From contig JAPFFF010000008.1 in assembly GCA_039105265.1 (NCBI GenBank), forward strand, positions 1,550,001-1,614,000: 64,000 bases of DNA, given 5' to 3'. The position numbers were made by a program, and so were the translations under genes. The stretch comes from Tritrichomonas musculus. Its lineage: Eukaryota; Parabasalia; Tritrichomonadida; Tritrichomonadidae. This document shows, piece after piece, positions 19,301 to 28,749 of the stretch (position 1 is the stretch's first letter; every line of letters begins with the position of its first letter). A model generated the notes under the pieces. The model was not told where the DNA came from. It made no database searches and saw only the letters and a list, made by a program, of their open reading frames with translations.

Positions 19301-22300
19301 AAAATTATCGATGAAGATGCATATTATAAAATGATTTATGAGATTCCAACAAATTATGTAATACCAAACAATATGCAGTTTGTATTCAAAGAATATTGTT
19401 TTGGTAATGAATGGAAATTAACATGGAATGGAACTAATTGGAACGGCGATAATATCAAAGGAAGAAGTAATGGAAAAGTAATCTACAAATTAAAGAAGAA
19501 TGATAATAAAGATCCGTTTGGTTCTCATGGATGCTATATAATGTGTAAGCGCGATGAGTGGAATCAAAAATTTATTGATAAGAATACTGAGAATTTTATG
19601 GAATACTTATGGACGAAAGGAAAAGTAGAAGTATCTGTTAAAACAAAAAATGGAGTTGTTCATCCGGCTTCAGATTATAGCCTACATCTGAATTGGCATC
19701 CTGCTGATATAAAATTCGAAGGATATGATTTATTGGGAATTGATTGTGTAATAACAGAAATTGATTCTTCTAAGATAAAAGTTAATGAAATCGATAAAAT
19801 ATTCGCAGATATTTATGCACAAGCAATACCATTTACAATGACAAAATATAATGATGTGGCAACAAGGCTAGAGTTTTCACCAGGTTCTTATCATATCGAT
19901 AATACAAATCATGTATCACATGTTGATATAGATGCCATATTAGATACCATAGAGAAAATAAATTATAAAGTAACTGGTTTAAAGAGTTTTGATAAAAATA
20001 TAGAGCTCTATCTTTACAAACAATATACAGATCCAGTAGATGAAGTAAATTGGGATTCAACAACTAATCCATTTGATTACATTATAAAACAGCAATTTTA
20101 TGAAATAATTCCAAGGCCTGATGCTGCAACAACATTATACACTGATTACAATATTACATCATCAAAAATAATTACTGCAGATAATATTACAACGATGAGA
20201 AGTGATTTAAATTTGGTTACTAATAATGTAGATGTGATGAGTTATGATGTAAAAGACTTAACAAATAAAGTAAACAATCTTTCTTCAGAAATGGTTGACC
20301 AACAAAATAAAACCAAATATCTAAAAGTAAGAACAGACCAAATTGAAATTGTTGCTGATGTTGCCTTAGCATTTGCCATTACCGGAACAGTAATGGGAGG
20401 TGCCAGTCTTGGATTACAATTAAGTGCTCGAGGAGTTCAAACAGCAACTAGAACTGTTAATGGTGCTTCAAAAGCGGGTGGTCAATTACAGGGATTATTA
20501 TCTGATATTAGTGAAGATATTAGTTCGGATGCGGGTTCCAGTATGCTAGAAATCATTGGTGATGGTTCTGAACTGCCTGATATTCCGATGGATCCATATA
20601 TGAGAACAGTCTCGACTACTGATTTGACTCCAATTCTTGAATGGTGCAATAAAGAAACCAGTTCTCTCCCAGCAATTAAATTTAGCAGTGAATATGATGA
20701 CCCAGATAAATTAGTCACAACAATTAATGGTGTAATGGATATTTGCAATAGATTTAGAAGTTCATTAAAACCAACATTTAAAGCAATAACTACAAGAATC
20801 AATGAAATAAATAATGATTTTATTTCAAAGAATGAATTGGTTAGAGATGATACAATAGATGTTGTTGGTAAATATGTTGATGGTGAGGTCCATTTAGAAG
20901 CAGAAGATGTTATCACAGATGGAACAATTAAAGCACGATTTTTGGTGCAAAAAATAAGTGAATACAATGATGTAGATTATGAAGAGAATATAGTTACTAT
21001 TAATATTACTGGTGGAACTATTGAATATCAAGGAACAAATGATTTCCCTAGCTGCACCATGAATGATAAAACATTTTTCATATCAAATCCAAATAAACTT
21101 AGAGTTAGTGGAATACAGATTAAAGAAAATACATGTTTGAGACATATGGACTTTACACTAAATGATTTGGCATATACTTGTGATATAGATGCATTACATA
21201 AGAAGATAGATGCATTAAATGATTTTGCAAATTCAAATAATAACGAAATATCAAAAATAATTAATAATGTTGTATCCAAAAATGAATTGAAAAGAGAAGA
21301 CACTATTGATGTGGTTGCAGAAACAGATGGCTCAACAATTACTTTAACTGCTGAAGATACCATAAGCAATGGCATGATTGTATTTAGAATATATTTAGCA
21401 AATGCTCAAAAGAATTGTTACTTCAGGTTTGAGGAAGGTGAGATAACAGAATATAAAGGAGTATCAGAAAATATAACATTAGGGGATGTCGTTATTAAAC
21501 CTCTAGCCAGAAGTGAAGAATTTAGGGCATCATGGTTAAATAGTTATGAGAAGAATGACAATATAATTACCATACATAGTACTCATACATCTAAAATATC
21601 AGGTGTTATTATTCAGGGAAATTCATGTACGAGAAATATGACATTTACAACAAATGATTTAGCATATACTTGTGATATAGATGCATTACATAAAAAGATT
21701 GATGCTTTGGCTGCTAATTCACATAATAATGATGCAGCTATGGCATCCACATTAAATGATTTTCCAACTGTTGATGAAGTTAATTCAGCGTTAGATGAAA
21801 TAAAAAATAGTATGGTAAACATGGATAATTTGTATACGAAAGAAGAAGCAGATAATAAATATGCGACAAAAGAAGAAATTCCTGATTTGACTCAATACGA
21901 AACAAAAACAATAGCTGAAGGGAAATATGCTTTGAAAAGTGAAATTCCACTTGTTGTTCAATCTGATGAAACTGAATGTGATGCAACAGCTGCTGTACCA
22001 TCATTAGCTTGTGTCGCTAATACATATCAAACAATATTTGAAAGTAATCTAATTGATAAAAAAGTTGATTTATTATCAAAACTATTGGATTCAACTTATT
22101 ATAAGAAAACAGAATGTGACGAAAAATATCGAAGCAAAAATGATTTGAAATTTGGGAATAAAATTATTCTACCAATAACAAACGGCCCTTACGAACCAGA
22201 ACATCTGCTTGGTGATTTCTTTTCTACTTCATTCATTCCATTCCAAGAAGGAGCTCACTTGGTTGGTGTGACTGGCTCAAATGTAAATGAGGAATTTGAT

Positions 22301-23425
22301 ATTATATTCAAGACGGAAAGTACAAAAAACATACGCGATACAATTGCTCATGTTATGACAACAAGTGTTGGCACATTTTATTGGGAAGAAGCAACAGGTG
22401 TACTTTATAATTACGATGGAACATATCCTGTACGAGTTACTAGAGCTGAATTTGGTGAAGAAGATCAAATAGCATTAAAAAGTGAAAATGATAAACTGAA
22501 GACAAGGATAGAAAATTTAGAGAGAGAGAACACAAATTTAAAGTCTACTATAGAAGCAATGGAATCAAGATTAACAGCATTAGAAAATGGTTCATATGTC
22601 ACCAAAGATGATTTATCAGAATATAGAAAATTAAATGATATATCTTATCATAATCATCAAGAACTTTCTATAACAAATAAAGAAGTGTTATTGGATGATG
22701 GTGATGAACAAAGGAGATTTACGACATCTCATATACCATATCATGAGGGAACTCATTTAATTGGAAAATATACTGATACAGATAGTGTTGAGCATTCATT
22801 TGATATAATATTTGAGACCCAAGATGAAATCTCAGAGACTCAATATTGGAATTGTATTTTATTCCTCAAACAATCTGAAATCAGTGAAGAATTATATATT
22901 GATTGGGATATAATGACTGGAGCAATTTTCATTTATGATGATTATTATGGTTATTATATTGGTTGTGAAATATCTTCTGCAACATTTGATGAGGACATTT
23001 CATTATCTACAAGCAATGAGCTCATCAACTACTATACCAAAGATGAGCTGACTAGATTTGGACTAAATGATGGCTATCAAATAATACTTTCTGTATTTGA
23101 ATTATCAATGGAAAACTTAAATAATATTAGATTTAAGTATGCTGGCTCAAATGTAGCTGCTGTGTGGAATAGGCTACATATATTTGTATTCAAAGATATT
23201 GTTGGTAAGAATCATTTCATAAAATTTGATTTTATTCACAAGCTAATTACTTTGGATAACAGTGTTAGTTCAACATATGAAATCCCAATTGACATTTCTT
23301 GTACTAATGCAATAAATATTACCTTGCGGACAAATGGTTTTGTTACAACACAGGAATTAGTTAGCAAATATGAAATATTCACCACCCAGCAAGTTAGCCA
23401 TCAGTTGGCCAATCAAAAATATTAA
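16388..23425 (+). CDS. Giant fibre- or spike-like protein of element A
   Basis: 2345 residues, by far the largest gene of the element. The N-terminal 400 residues are helical and coiled-coil-like; a Pro-rich hinge (PEPSPSPSPEPPVP) lies near 425. Residues about 1290-1320 contain coiled coil followed by a Gly/Ala-rich hydrophobic stretch (FAITGTVMGGASLGLQL). Two related blocks of about 150 residues follow, each opening with KNEL-R-DTIDVV and closing with AYTCDIDALHKKIDAL. Then come phage tail-fibre-like motifs (YTKEEADNKYATK, YETKTIAEGKYALK) and two related beta domains near the C-terminus (FIPFQEGAHLVG, HIPYHEGTHLIG). The layout fits an attachment fibre or spike. Exact function is inference. 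Confidence 0.85.
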   Translation: MSLALYSCKSKEAYKLKSNDIEINIDEDENGIKRLNFENTIEPEEMVQFNCIYNKAEIDEKIVGDYLEKQGGLDGFGALNIMAGKGITTFTESGRLQEKNYAPNLNKLYERLSTSAVNLRTYLTKLQEDIIKNIGTAEIIPGTELLIIENEISTKEVDVSSYSKLIAALGNNNTGILSAIDHLYTALGELDSFSVSDFLATTLQKNETMTTIKENKAENIYEATQENIEKYTELVTAIKNLSESLKNILIVEKNLDLKYINEIKKEKPDDEIPLAITDEETKEYICTYETANKHADTLTEIINLINTSNENIEKWLKKIEETKTTGIDFTKISDLKVVQKNQTSYETKPKSLTTFNDVITNLSANNDNISNWINKVENESIVALELLESFGPEVPIIVLNETTKEPVIKTVKIEIIEPTPTPEPSPSPSPEPPVPDYIVDPNGNNFHYPTKEELEEIKEKYKNSPLAVDNSIAPTINVYEKWYNLTDGINWIKNLVYNILSTMYYLCMNPLKSLSNIEEIEILVCIKVSDSSDTNEYAFKKLVISNDKTSSDSTDITTPDDALVEKTEGQFVDKDNNVKFSTNDLADIDELQKNNVAVKTNIIDSINVVINSYKTLGIIIKHTFSILNSWVLNPGAHFAINSSKFLWNNFITPGLRYGIDEYGKIKKYVINWGDNNEFLPTPAEDDSEILKYLKDKAIATQEIAINTWEDLTNFIKYFPPKFYLVFGSLIYTLAVLSSDCVRNSELLEEDELPDGLEEIFTPNKYSIVDTIYKLIRKLNNHIKNHPSSGDSNFTIKNGYPEYEIKNDDIKPSSLEKTIRLDDTDITKKYNILTIDIPAELKTKLLTIKEHTNIFKITLRKNVVYDEQGNYIREFYIYVYQNKFVAPIVIKRENGCYLYNSSEISDTTSIAFDQELDFNPYDLYLRGELSINYEPSQDALVSTKPVVKCDIIEADNALKLQKSDIYYFYKPSKIIDEDAYYKMIYEIPTNYVIPNNMQFVFKEYCFGNEWKLTWNGTNWNGDNIKGRSNGKVIYKLKKNDNKDPFGSHGCYIMCKRDEWNQKFIDKNTENFMEYLWTKGKVEVSVKTKNGVVHPASDYSLHLNWHPADIKFEGYDLLGIDCVITEIDSSKIKVNEIDKIFADIYAQAIPFTMTKYNDVATRLEFSPGSYHIDNTNHVSHVDIDAILDTIEKINYKVTGLKSFDKNIELYLYKQYTDPVDEVNWDSTTNPFDYIIKQQFYEIIPRPDAATTLYTDYNITSSKIITADNITTMRSDLNLVTNNVDVMSYDVKDLTNKVNNLSSEMVDQQNKTKYLKVRTDQIEIVADVALAFAITGTVMGGASLGLQLSARGVQTATRTVNGASKAGGQLQGLLSDISEDISSDAGSSMLEIIGDGSELPDIPMDPYMRTVSTTDLTPILEWCNKETSSLPAIKFSSEYDDPDKLVTTINGVMDICNRFRSSLKPTFKAITTRINEINNDFISKNELVRDDTIDVVGKYVDGEVHLEAEDVITDGTIKARFLVQKISEYNDVDYEENIVTINITGGTIEYQGTNDFPSCTMNDKTFFISNPNKLRVSGIQIKENTCLRHMDFTLNDLAYTCDIDALHKKIDALNDFANSNNNEISKIINNVVSKNELKREDTIDVVAETDGSTITLTAEDTISNGMIVFRIYLANAQKNCYFRFEEGEITEYKGVSENITLGDVVIKPLARSEEFRASWLNSYEKNDNIITIHSTHTSKISGVIIQGNSCTRNMTFTTNDLAYTCDIDALHKKIDALAANSHNNDAAMASTLNDFPTVDEVNSALDEIKNSMVNMDNLYTKEEADNKYATKEEIPDLTQYETKTIAEGKYALKSEIPLVVQSDETECDATAAVPSLACVANTYQTIFESNLIDKKVDLLSKLLDSTYYKKTECDEKYRSKNDLKFGNKIILPITNGPYEPEHLLGDFFSTSFIPFQEGAHLVGVTGSNVNEEFDIIFKTESTKNIRDTIAHVMTTSVGTFYWEEATGVLYNYDGTYPVRVTRAEFGEEDQIALKSENDKLKTRIENLERENTNLKSTIEAMESRLTALENGSYVTKDDLSEYRKLNDISYHNHQELSITNKEVLLDDGDEQRRFTTSHIPYHEGTHLIGKYTDTDSVEHSFDIIFETQDEISETQYWNCILFLKQSEISEELYIDWDIMTGAIFIYDDYYGYYIGCEISSATFDEDISLSTSNELINYYTKDELTRFGLNDGYQIILSVFELSMENLNNIRFKYAGSNVAAVWNRLHIFVFKDIVGKNHFIKFDFIHKLITLDNSVSSTYEIPIDISCTNAINITLRTNGFVTTQELVSKYEIFTTQQVSHQLANQKY

Positions 23426-23436
23426 AAAATCATTGC

Positions 23437-23674
23437 TCTTCAGCTGGATTTAGCGTCGGGTACATTTCAATCGTGGTAAATATTTTTTTGTGGTCATTAA
23501 TGATAAACTTTTTGTGAAGAGAACTTTTTGAACAGGAAACTTTTTGAATTATTAACTTTTTGAATACGCGAACGATAGAACTTTTTGAATGTCTGGCTTT
23601 TTGAATGGGGTCCAGGGGCGGGAGCCCTTGGAGTAGTGGTAGGCTGTGCAAGGCATGGCCTACCGTATACTACT
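23437..23674 (-). repeat. Right TIR of element A
   Basis: Reverse complement of 18-255 with a single difference. It starts 12 bp after the stop of the giant fibre-like gene. The copied start codon reads inward for only eleven codons here, so it does not make a gene at this end. Confidence 0.95.
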
Positions 23675-24672
23675 GATGATACGGTATCTAATGGGGTCTG
23701 AATGAATATAGACAATAGATTTTCCTTCAGTGACTGACGTGAGTGGATACATGAAGTAGCAAAAACTATATCAACGTCCTCCGTGCTAACAAACTTGCCT
23801 TCATCACTTATCTCTACTTCCTTCTTATCAGAGTTGTACGATGCTTTATTAAGTTCATTGTCGATACACTCCTTTAATCGTTCACATTCATTCTTGTCTT
23901 CTATCTTAATTAATATCTTATCATACCTCTTTATCTCTTCTAGTACTTGCTTAGCTATAGTCTCTCTTTGCTCTTGCATATTGCTTCTCAGCTTGTATAG
24001 ATATATCGTTCTGTGGTATTTGATGTCGGCTAATGGGTTTATCTTTTCGTATTCTTCAAAGACTGATAAGCAAGAAATGTCAGATGCTGTAACAGTGATC
24101 AAGCCTACTTTATTAAACTCTCTATAGATCTCAATTAACGATATGTGTTCTAGTAGTAGGTGTGCTTCATCAATAAGGGGTGTGTATTCACTGTTGAAAT
24201 CTATTTGGTGGTGATAGAAATGCTCTATGATTCCTCCAAGACACTTAGATGCGGTAGAGAATGTAGTTATAACAACAGGTATAAAGTGCTTGATGGCTTC
24301 CTTAAACTCTTTAAACGCCTCTTCCTTGACACATAACTTTATCATTTCATCTATGTTCTCGGGGTGATTGTTGTTTAATGCTACATACAACTTAGAGTAG
24401 AACTCCGCAGCGATGTTAATGGTAGGTACGATGAATATGAACTTGTTATCAGGTACTGTGTTATAGATCCATTTCCTTATTGCTGTTGATTTTCCTGAAC
24501 CAATAGGCGCTTGGCAGATGAACTTCTTTATAGCCTTCTCTATGGTTATCTCTTCTTCTTCTGCGCTCAAGCCGAGCTCTCGCTGCGAGGCGGATTTAGT
24601 ATAAGTGATTTCATATGATTTAACGGGAAGGCTCTCAAACACATTCCAATCAACATATTGTTTGTTTGTCAT
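23675..24672 (-). CDS. Superfamily 2-like helicase of element B, interrupted by element A
   Basis: The visible part is about 330 residues from the ATG at 24672. Walker A is APIGSGKSTAIRKW near 54-67, the Walker B/DEAH box is PLIDEAHLLLE near 165-175, and a TVTASD motif III-like segment follows near 195. The C-terminal segment (FATSCIHSRQSLKE) resembles the start of the second helicase lobe. The family looks like origin-binding-protein-type helicases of large DNA viruses, which unwind or melt DNA during replication. Element A is inserted within it; the remainder of the gene should lie left of the window. Confidence 0.75.
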
Positions 24673-25036
24673 TTGGACAAGAATAAAAACAAAAAAGAAA
24701 ACAAATGATGAGTATTTAATTGGATGTGTATTTGTGCTTATGAGGGTGTTGTGTTTTCTATGATAAGTAGATGCTTGTATGCTTACTAGGTTCTTAATTG
24801 TATTATACTTATGAAGGTAAATATTTGGTCACGTTACTGACACAAAATCTGACGCCTAGTATAGAAGCTTGTGGAAATTGTGTCATAGCGTGACAGAATT
24901 GACACAAGGCGTTAGGTCTGTGGGAGAGTAGCGACCGCAGCCGTATGCGAAGCTCCAAGCGAAGGCGTGCCTGAGCTTGGCTGCGAGCAGGTTAGGCTGG
25001 GGAAGAGAAGCGAACCACAGCCTGACGTACACTACT
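24673..25036. other. Terminal non-coding region of element B
   Basis: Leader of the helicase gene followed by the element end. It includes TGACACAA/TGACAGAATTGACACAA-type repeats near 24835-24910 and a GC-rich stretch with CGAAGCTCCAAGCGAAGG and inverted GAGCTTGG-type pieces. No gene seen. Confidence 0.6.
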
Positions 25037-25038
25037 CC

Positions 25039-25682
25039 ACGTTCTTAAAAACTGTGGGCGTTTGAATATTTCTTCCCCGAAGTTAGACAAAGAAGATCGA
25101 AATACAATTATAGTGGAGAGTGTGTTCTTATTTTGGACGGATTTGATCCACACAATTCGGATAGTTTTTTAGACGCATGTTCAAAAGAAGGAATTATTCC
25201 ATTGTTCTTAGAGCCACATTCAAGCGACCAGACTCAAACACTTGATATCGGTTTTTCCGGCGTACAAAAAGGAAAAATGAGCCGAATTACTGTACCAAGT
25301 GTTTTGAGTCAACAAACTGCTCAGATCATTCGAATCATTGATTCGTTCAGACAAACTTCAACCATTTCAAATATTATTTCTGCCTTCCGAGGTGCTGGTA
25401 TATTGTCGTCATATCATCCTGACCATGGTCTTATCCCTCGTGTAGCTAGATCTGAGGCAATCAGATTATGTCATTGGGTAAATTGGGTAAATGGTTTATT
25501 TAATAAAAAAAGAGTTCATCTTTAATTTTAAACTATTGTTTTAATTATTTCCTTAGAATTTATTAATTTTTAAATTCAATTAAAATATATATTAAAACTA
25601 AATGACAATTTTAAAATAAATCATTTAATTGTTTACCCCTTTTTATATATCACATTACAGCGTTTACAGTTTTTAAGAACGT
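25039..25682 (+). mobile_element. Deleted DDE (pogo/Tc1-like) DNA transposon
   Basis: Bounded by the perfect 17-bp inverted repeat ACGTTCTTAAAAACTGT (25039-25055) and its complement (25666-25682). The interior holds only the C-terminal part of a transposase directly behind the left repeat, so it is an internally deleted copy. The left repeat starts 2 bp after the end of element B, so B probably inserted at or very near its edge. I could not define a target duplication. Confidence 0.65.
25056..25525 (+). pseudogene. C-terminal fragment of DDE_1-type transposase
   Basis: About 155 codons without their own ATG. CVLILDGFDPHN near the start matches the second catalytic Asp strand of pogo/Tigger-type DDE_1 transposases, and EPHSSDQTQTLDIGFSGVQK matches the following LPPHTSH-QPLD-G-F-P-K region. 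The catalytic N-terminal half and DNA-binding domain are absent. The reading frame opens just after the left inverted repeat and ends in a normal stop at 25525. This is a plain DNA transposon remnant. Confidence 0.8.
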
Positions 25683-26220
25683 CAACAGTTTTTCAGACGG
25701 ACTCTAAAATAGATAAATAAAAGATAAAAATTATAAAATTTAATATATATGTGTAAAAACTTTATAAAAGGAGAATGATAATTAAGTAAATTGAAAAAAA
25801 TTAAGAATCCTCGTTCGCTGCGGTTTGTAGAATCAACGCATAATGGGGGCTACGCCCACAATCGTCCAATATTTTTGCGGAGCCTCAGCTCCACAAAAAT
25901 ATTGGTCGCTCCCTATCTGGCCAGGCCCCCCTGGCCCCCAGAGGGGGGAAGCCCTCCGGGTGTCAACCCTTCGTTCGCTCGAGTTTTGGTTCCTTGTTGT
26001 GTTCTGGAAATGAAATAGCTCTTTTTTGCTTCTAAAAATTTAATCTACTTGGGCCAAACCGTTTTATTTTTTCTTATTTGGACATATTCCCAGAAAAAGC
26101 GGGCGGCTTTTTGAATAAGTTTTTCCTTCATCCTTAAAACCTATTGATGCTTTTTGAATTAAACTTTTTGTTAATTTGATCAGCCAAATAAAATTTCAAA
26201 TAAAAGATTTTTAGAAAATA
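25683..26220. other. GC-rich relic and Rab upstream region
   Basis: 25795-26000 is a GC-rich island with a long hairpin (25866-25905) and GGCCAGG/CCTGGCC inverted pieces near 25918-25935; it resembles the GC-rich ends of the Polinton-like elements and may be a relic of one. 26100-26200 has several CTTTTTGAAT units like those in the TIR of element A. The Rab promoter should lie within the last 100 bp. No gene seen. Confidence 0.55.
25866..25905. repeat. 40-bp hairpin
   Basis: CCAATATTTTTG-C-GGAGC and GCTCC-A-CAAAAATATTGG pair around a CTCA loop with one mismatch. Confidence 0.8.
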
Positions 26221-26811
26221 ATGAATGATTCAAATAACCAGCGAGATAATTTCAAAGCAGTAATATTAGGCGATACAGGTGTTGGAAAAACTGCTCTTGT
26301 TACACGATGGACCACTGGCACATATTCATCAGTCAATCACCCAACTATTGGAGCAAATCATCAGCGAAAAAGAGTTACAATTGACAATCAAGAAGTTGAT
26401 ATTTTCCTTTGGGATACAGCAGGACAAGAACAGTTCCAAGCCTTAACCCCACTATACGCTCGTTCTTCATGTGCTGCAATATTAACTACAGCAATTAATA
26501 ACATGGATTCTTTTACAAACATTGATAAATGGATCGAACTTCTTAATACATCAACTGATGAATCACCACCTATTATTTTAGCTGTCAATAAAATTGATCT
26601 AGAAACAGATAATGTAATGACTCATGACAAAATAATTACCGATTATGAAAATAAATTTGCTGGAATATTTTTTGTTTCTGCTGCAACAAACGAAGGCGTT
26701 GATAATTTATTTAATGCAACAGCTCAAAAAGGTTTTGAATTTGCTAAAGCTAATTCTCATAAAGTAGACCAACCAGTTCCAGCTGAGCCAAACAAAAAAA
26801 ATTGTTGTTAA
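26221..26811 (+). CDS. Rab-family small GTPase
   Basis: 196 residues; a membrane-traffic switch. P-loop GDTGVGKT at about 17-24, switch I Thr in HPTIGAN near 41, WDTAGQEQF near 64-72 (DxxGQ), NKID near 126 and SAA near 144 in place of the usual SAK. The C-terminus ends NCC, a double-cysteine geranylgeranylation site, so it should be membrane anchored. WDTAGQEQF and the flanking segments place it among Rabs rather than Ras or Arf; the subfamily is not clear. The gene looks intact and is one of many Rabs known in trichomonads. Confidence 0.97.
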   Translation: MNDSNNQRDNFKAVILGDTGVGKTALVTRWTTGTYSSVNHPTIGANHQRKRVTIDNQEVDIFLWDTAGQEQFQALTPLYARSSCAAILTTAINNMDSFTNIDKWIELLNTSTDESPPIILAVNKIDLETDNVMTHDKIITDYENKFAGIFFVSAATNEGVDNLFNATAQKGFEFAKANSHKVDQPVPAEPNKKNCC

Positions 26812-26960
26812 ATATATACAGAAATAAAAGTGATGTTTTTGTTTAACTATATTTATTTGTTAGCCTATTTCTTATAAAATACGTTTTTTCATCAAGACAT
26901 CAAAAAGTTGTTAACCTTATGAAATTAAAACGTTAAAGTCTCAAATTTTTTAAATTGTCA

Positions 26961-27215
26961 TTAAATACATTCCACTAAGGAAGTAGAGACCAACATGAAA
27001 AAAATATAACCTTTACCCCAATGATAACCGGCACAAAACAGAACGATCCAAATTGATTTGATTGGATGAAGAGCAATATGCTCAAAAATTTTTTCAATAT
27101 GGCATACTGGACTTCGTGAAATTCTTATTGCCATTTTCACTATTATAACTTCAAATAATATAAACATCAATGCTGTTATTATTCGCTCCTTGCTAAACAT
27201 TATCATCTCAAGCAT
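26961..27215 (-). CDS. Small membrane protein, unknown
   Basis: 84 residues with two hydrophobic segments (about 11-28 and 50-72) separated by a basic, His-containing loop (HIEKIFEHIALHPIKS). A TCATTA sequence touching the ATG on this strand fits the trichomonad initiator (TCAYTW), which supports a real gene and this start. No family recognised; by size it could be a subunit of an ER or mitochondrion-related complex, but nothing proves that. Confidence 0.55.
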   Translation of the reverse strand: MLEMIMFSKERIITALMFILFEVIIVKMAIRISRSPVCHIEKIFEHIALHPIKSIWIVLFCAGYHWGKGYIFFMLVSTSLVECI

Positions 27216-27616
27216 TAATGACTTTCACTTTTATTCAAAATTTTTTTGCACCAAAATTCTAAAATTGAAGATTTATTTGATTATTGTTTATTACAACATC
27301 ATTTTTTCAAAGGCCATTTTAATAATTAATATATCTCATTTATAATAACAGACTTTGAAACAAAACAAAAAAACAAAAACTGTTTATTGCATTTATTAAA
27401 GTGATATACACATATAAAATACCAAAAATTACCAGCAATTTACTTTCATATAATGAGAAAGATTATTTTTCATACAAGTCCAAATAAAATAAACATCTTT
27501 TTATTCAGGAATACTGTACTTTGGATTTAAATTATTCCATTATATGAATATTTATTATTAAGATATTTTCATTTTTTAAAATTCCTTTTAAAAGATTATA
27601 GTATTGCGACTTTTTC
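27216..27616. other. Intergenic AT-rich
   Basis: Upstream of the small membrane gene and downstream of the F/S-rich gene. I see nothing beyond AT-rich sequence and the initiator next to 27215. Confidence 0.5.
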
Positions 27617-28500
27617 TTATAGCCAATCATCTAAACCAATACTTTTGATGCAACCTTTATTATTATTACTATCATGAACTCCTTCTCTTTCATAATTTTC
27701 ATCTGTAATATAACCGTTTGAATAATCATCATTAGAATCATTATATAAATTTCCATTCTTTTTTTGAATGATGAAAACAATCACATAAACAATTAAAAAG
27801 AAAACAGCTGCAGCACCACAAGATATTCCAATTAGTTTTTCTTCAGTTATCTTTTTTTTCTTTTCAATAACATCATTCAATATAGGATAGATATAAATTG
27901 TTGGCTTGTATGAATAAATCACATAAGGCAACATTTTATTCAGGTACGTTAGTGTGGCACATAATGTCACAGTGTCACTTTCATTAGTGCATTCATAGAA
28001 AATATATGATGCCAAGTATGCACTGGAAAAGATTACTGTTTTCACAACCGTCAAAGTTTCTGTTAAACTGATCGTTTTGATCAATTTATGACCTTTTATT
28101 GACTGAGTTGGAGTTGGCGTGAAAAAGTTTGAATCCGTAAAAATATATGAACTTGTGAATTCATTTGACATTGAAAAAGTTAAAGTAATGATGTTACTTT
28201 TTGAAAATTTTTGTGAAAACGAAAAAGAATAAGAGTTCGAAAAAGTATTTGAAAATGAAAATTCACCAGAATTTGAAAAATATATTTTGTTGAAGAAAAT
28301 CCATTTGAATTTGTAAAGTCTTTTGATTCAGAAAAAATCAGTGTTTCTGAAAATGGAAATGTTGCTTTGAATTCAGAAGACTTTGAAAAAGCATTTGAAA
28401 ATGCAAATTTTTCTGAAATTGAAAAATAATCAGAAAAAGAAAATCGAAAAGAACATGATAATTTCGATGATTCTGTAAATTTATTTGATGAAAATTGAAC
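27617..28500 (-). pseudogene. F/S-rich single-pass membrane protein, frameshifted
   Basis: The open frame from ATG 28171 gives 184 residues with one membrane segment (about 113-136, CGAAAVFFLIVYVIVFII) and an Asp/Asn-rich cytoplasmic tail. Upstream in the same frame the sequence stays open with F-S/T-S repeats (FSFSNTFSNSYSFSFS), then continues in another frame after a T-run near 28288 as far as 28500 (FSISEKFAFSNAFSKSSEF). The repeat style is continuous across the shift, so the gene once extended at least to 28500 and is now broken, or the T-run length is a sequencing error. It resembles Ser/Thr-rich surface proteins of trichomonads. Confidence 0.65.
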
Positions 28501-28749
28501 TCAACAATTCAAAAAAAAGATCTTTTAGAGATTGATGAAGAATTTGATTTATTGAAGTACCCTAAACTTTTAGAAAATATCAAAAAATCGCACACAATAA
28601 TGATTAATCAATTTTTAAAATACAATAAAACCATTAAAATCAGTTTTTCATTATTTGTTTTGAACAAACGATAATTATAATTAACAGATCTTTTTTATAT
28701 TTTCTTCAAAATCTTTTTTCCAGTTCTACAAATTTAATTATTTATTTTT

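Larger units (their letters stand above)
18..23674. mobile_element. Maverick/Polinton element A, whole-looking
   Basis: A large self-synthesising DNA transposon or virus-like element. It is bounded by 238-bp TIRs that begin 5'-AG and end CT-3', as is known for Polintons, and flanked by a 5-bp direct repeat GATGA (13-17 and 23675-23679). It holds the hallmark set: rve integrase, FtsK/HerA-type packaging ATPase, major capsid protein candidate, protein-primed PolB, plus a candidate minor capsid protein, four nuclease-like genes and a giant fibre-like protein. The TIRs differ at one position, so insertion was probably recent. I found no adenain-like maturation protease. It lies inside the helicase gene of element B. 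It looks whole. Confidence 0.95.
23675..25036. mobile_element. Right end of element B, interrupted by element A
   Basis: The plus strand ends in GTACACTACT at 25036, which inverted reads AGTAGTGTAC and resembles the ends of A, C and D. It carries the N-terminal part of a helicase gene on the minus strand and a GC-rich terminal region (about 24890-25036). Element A is inserted in the helicase gene; the rest of element B lies beyond the left edge of the window. Family: probably Polinton-related, by its ends and helicase. It is older than the insertion of A. Confidence 0.6.

Noticed and set aside
23430-23651. 73-residue frame in the right TIR
   Set aside because: It is the TIR copy of the left gene start and contains no further coding sequence.
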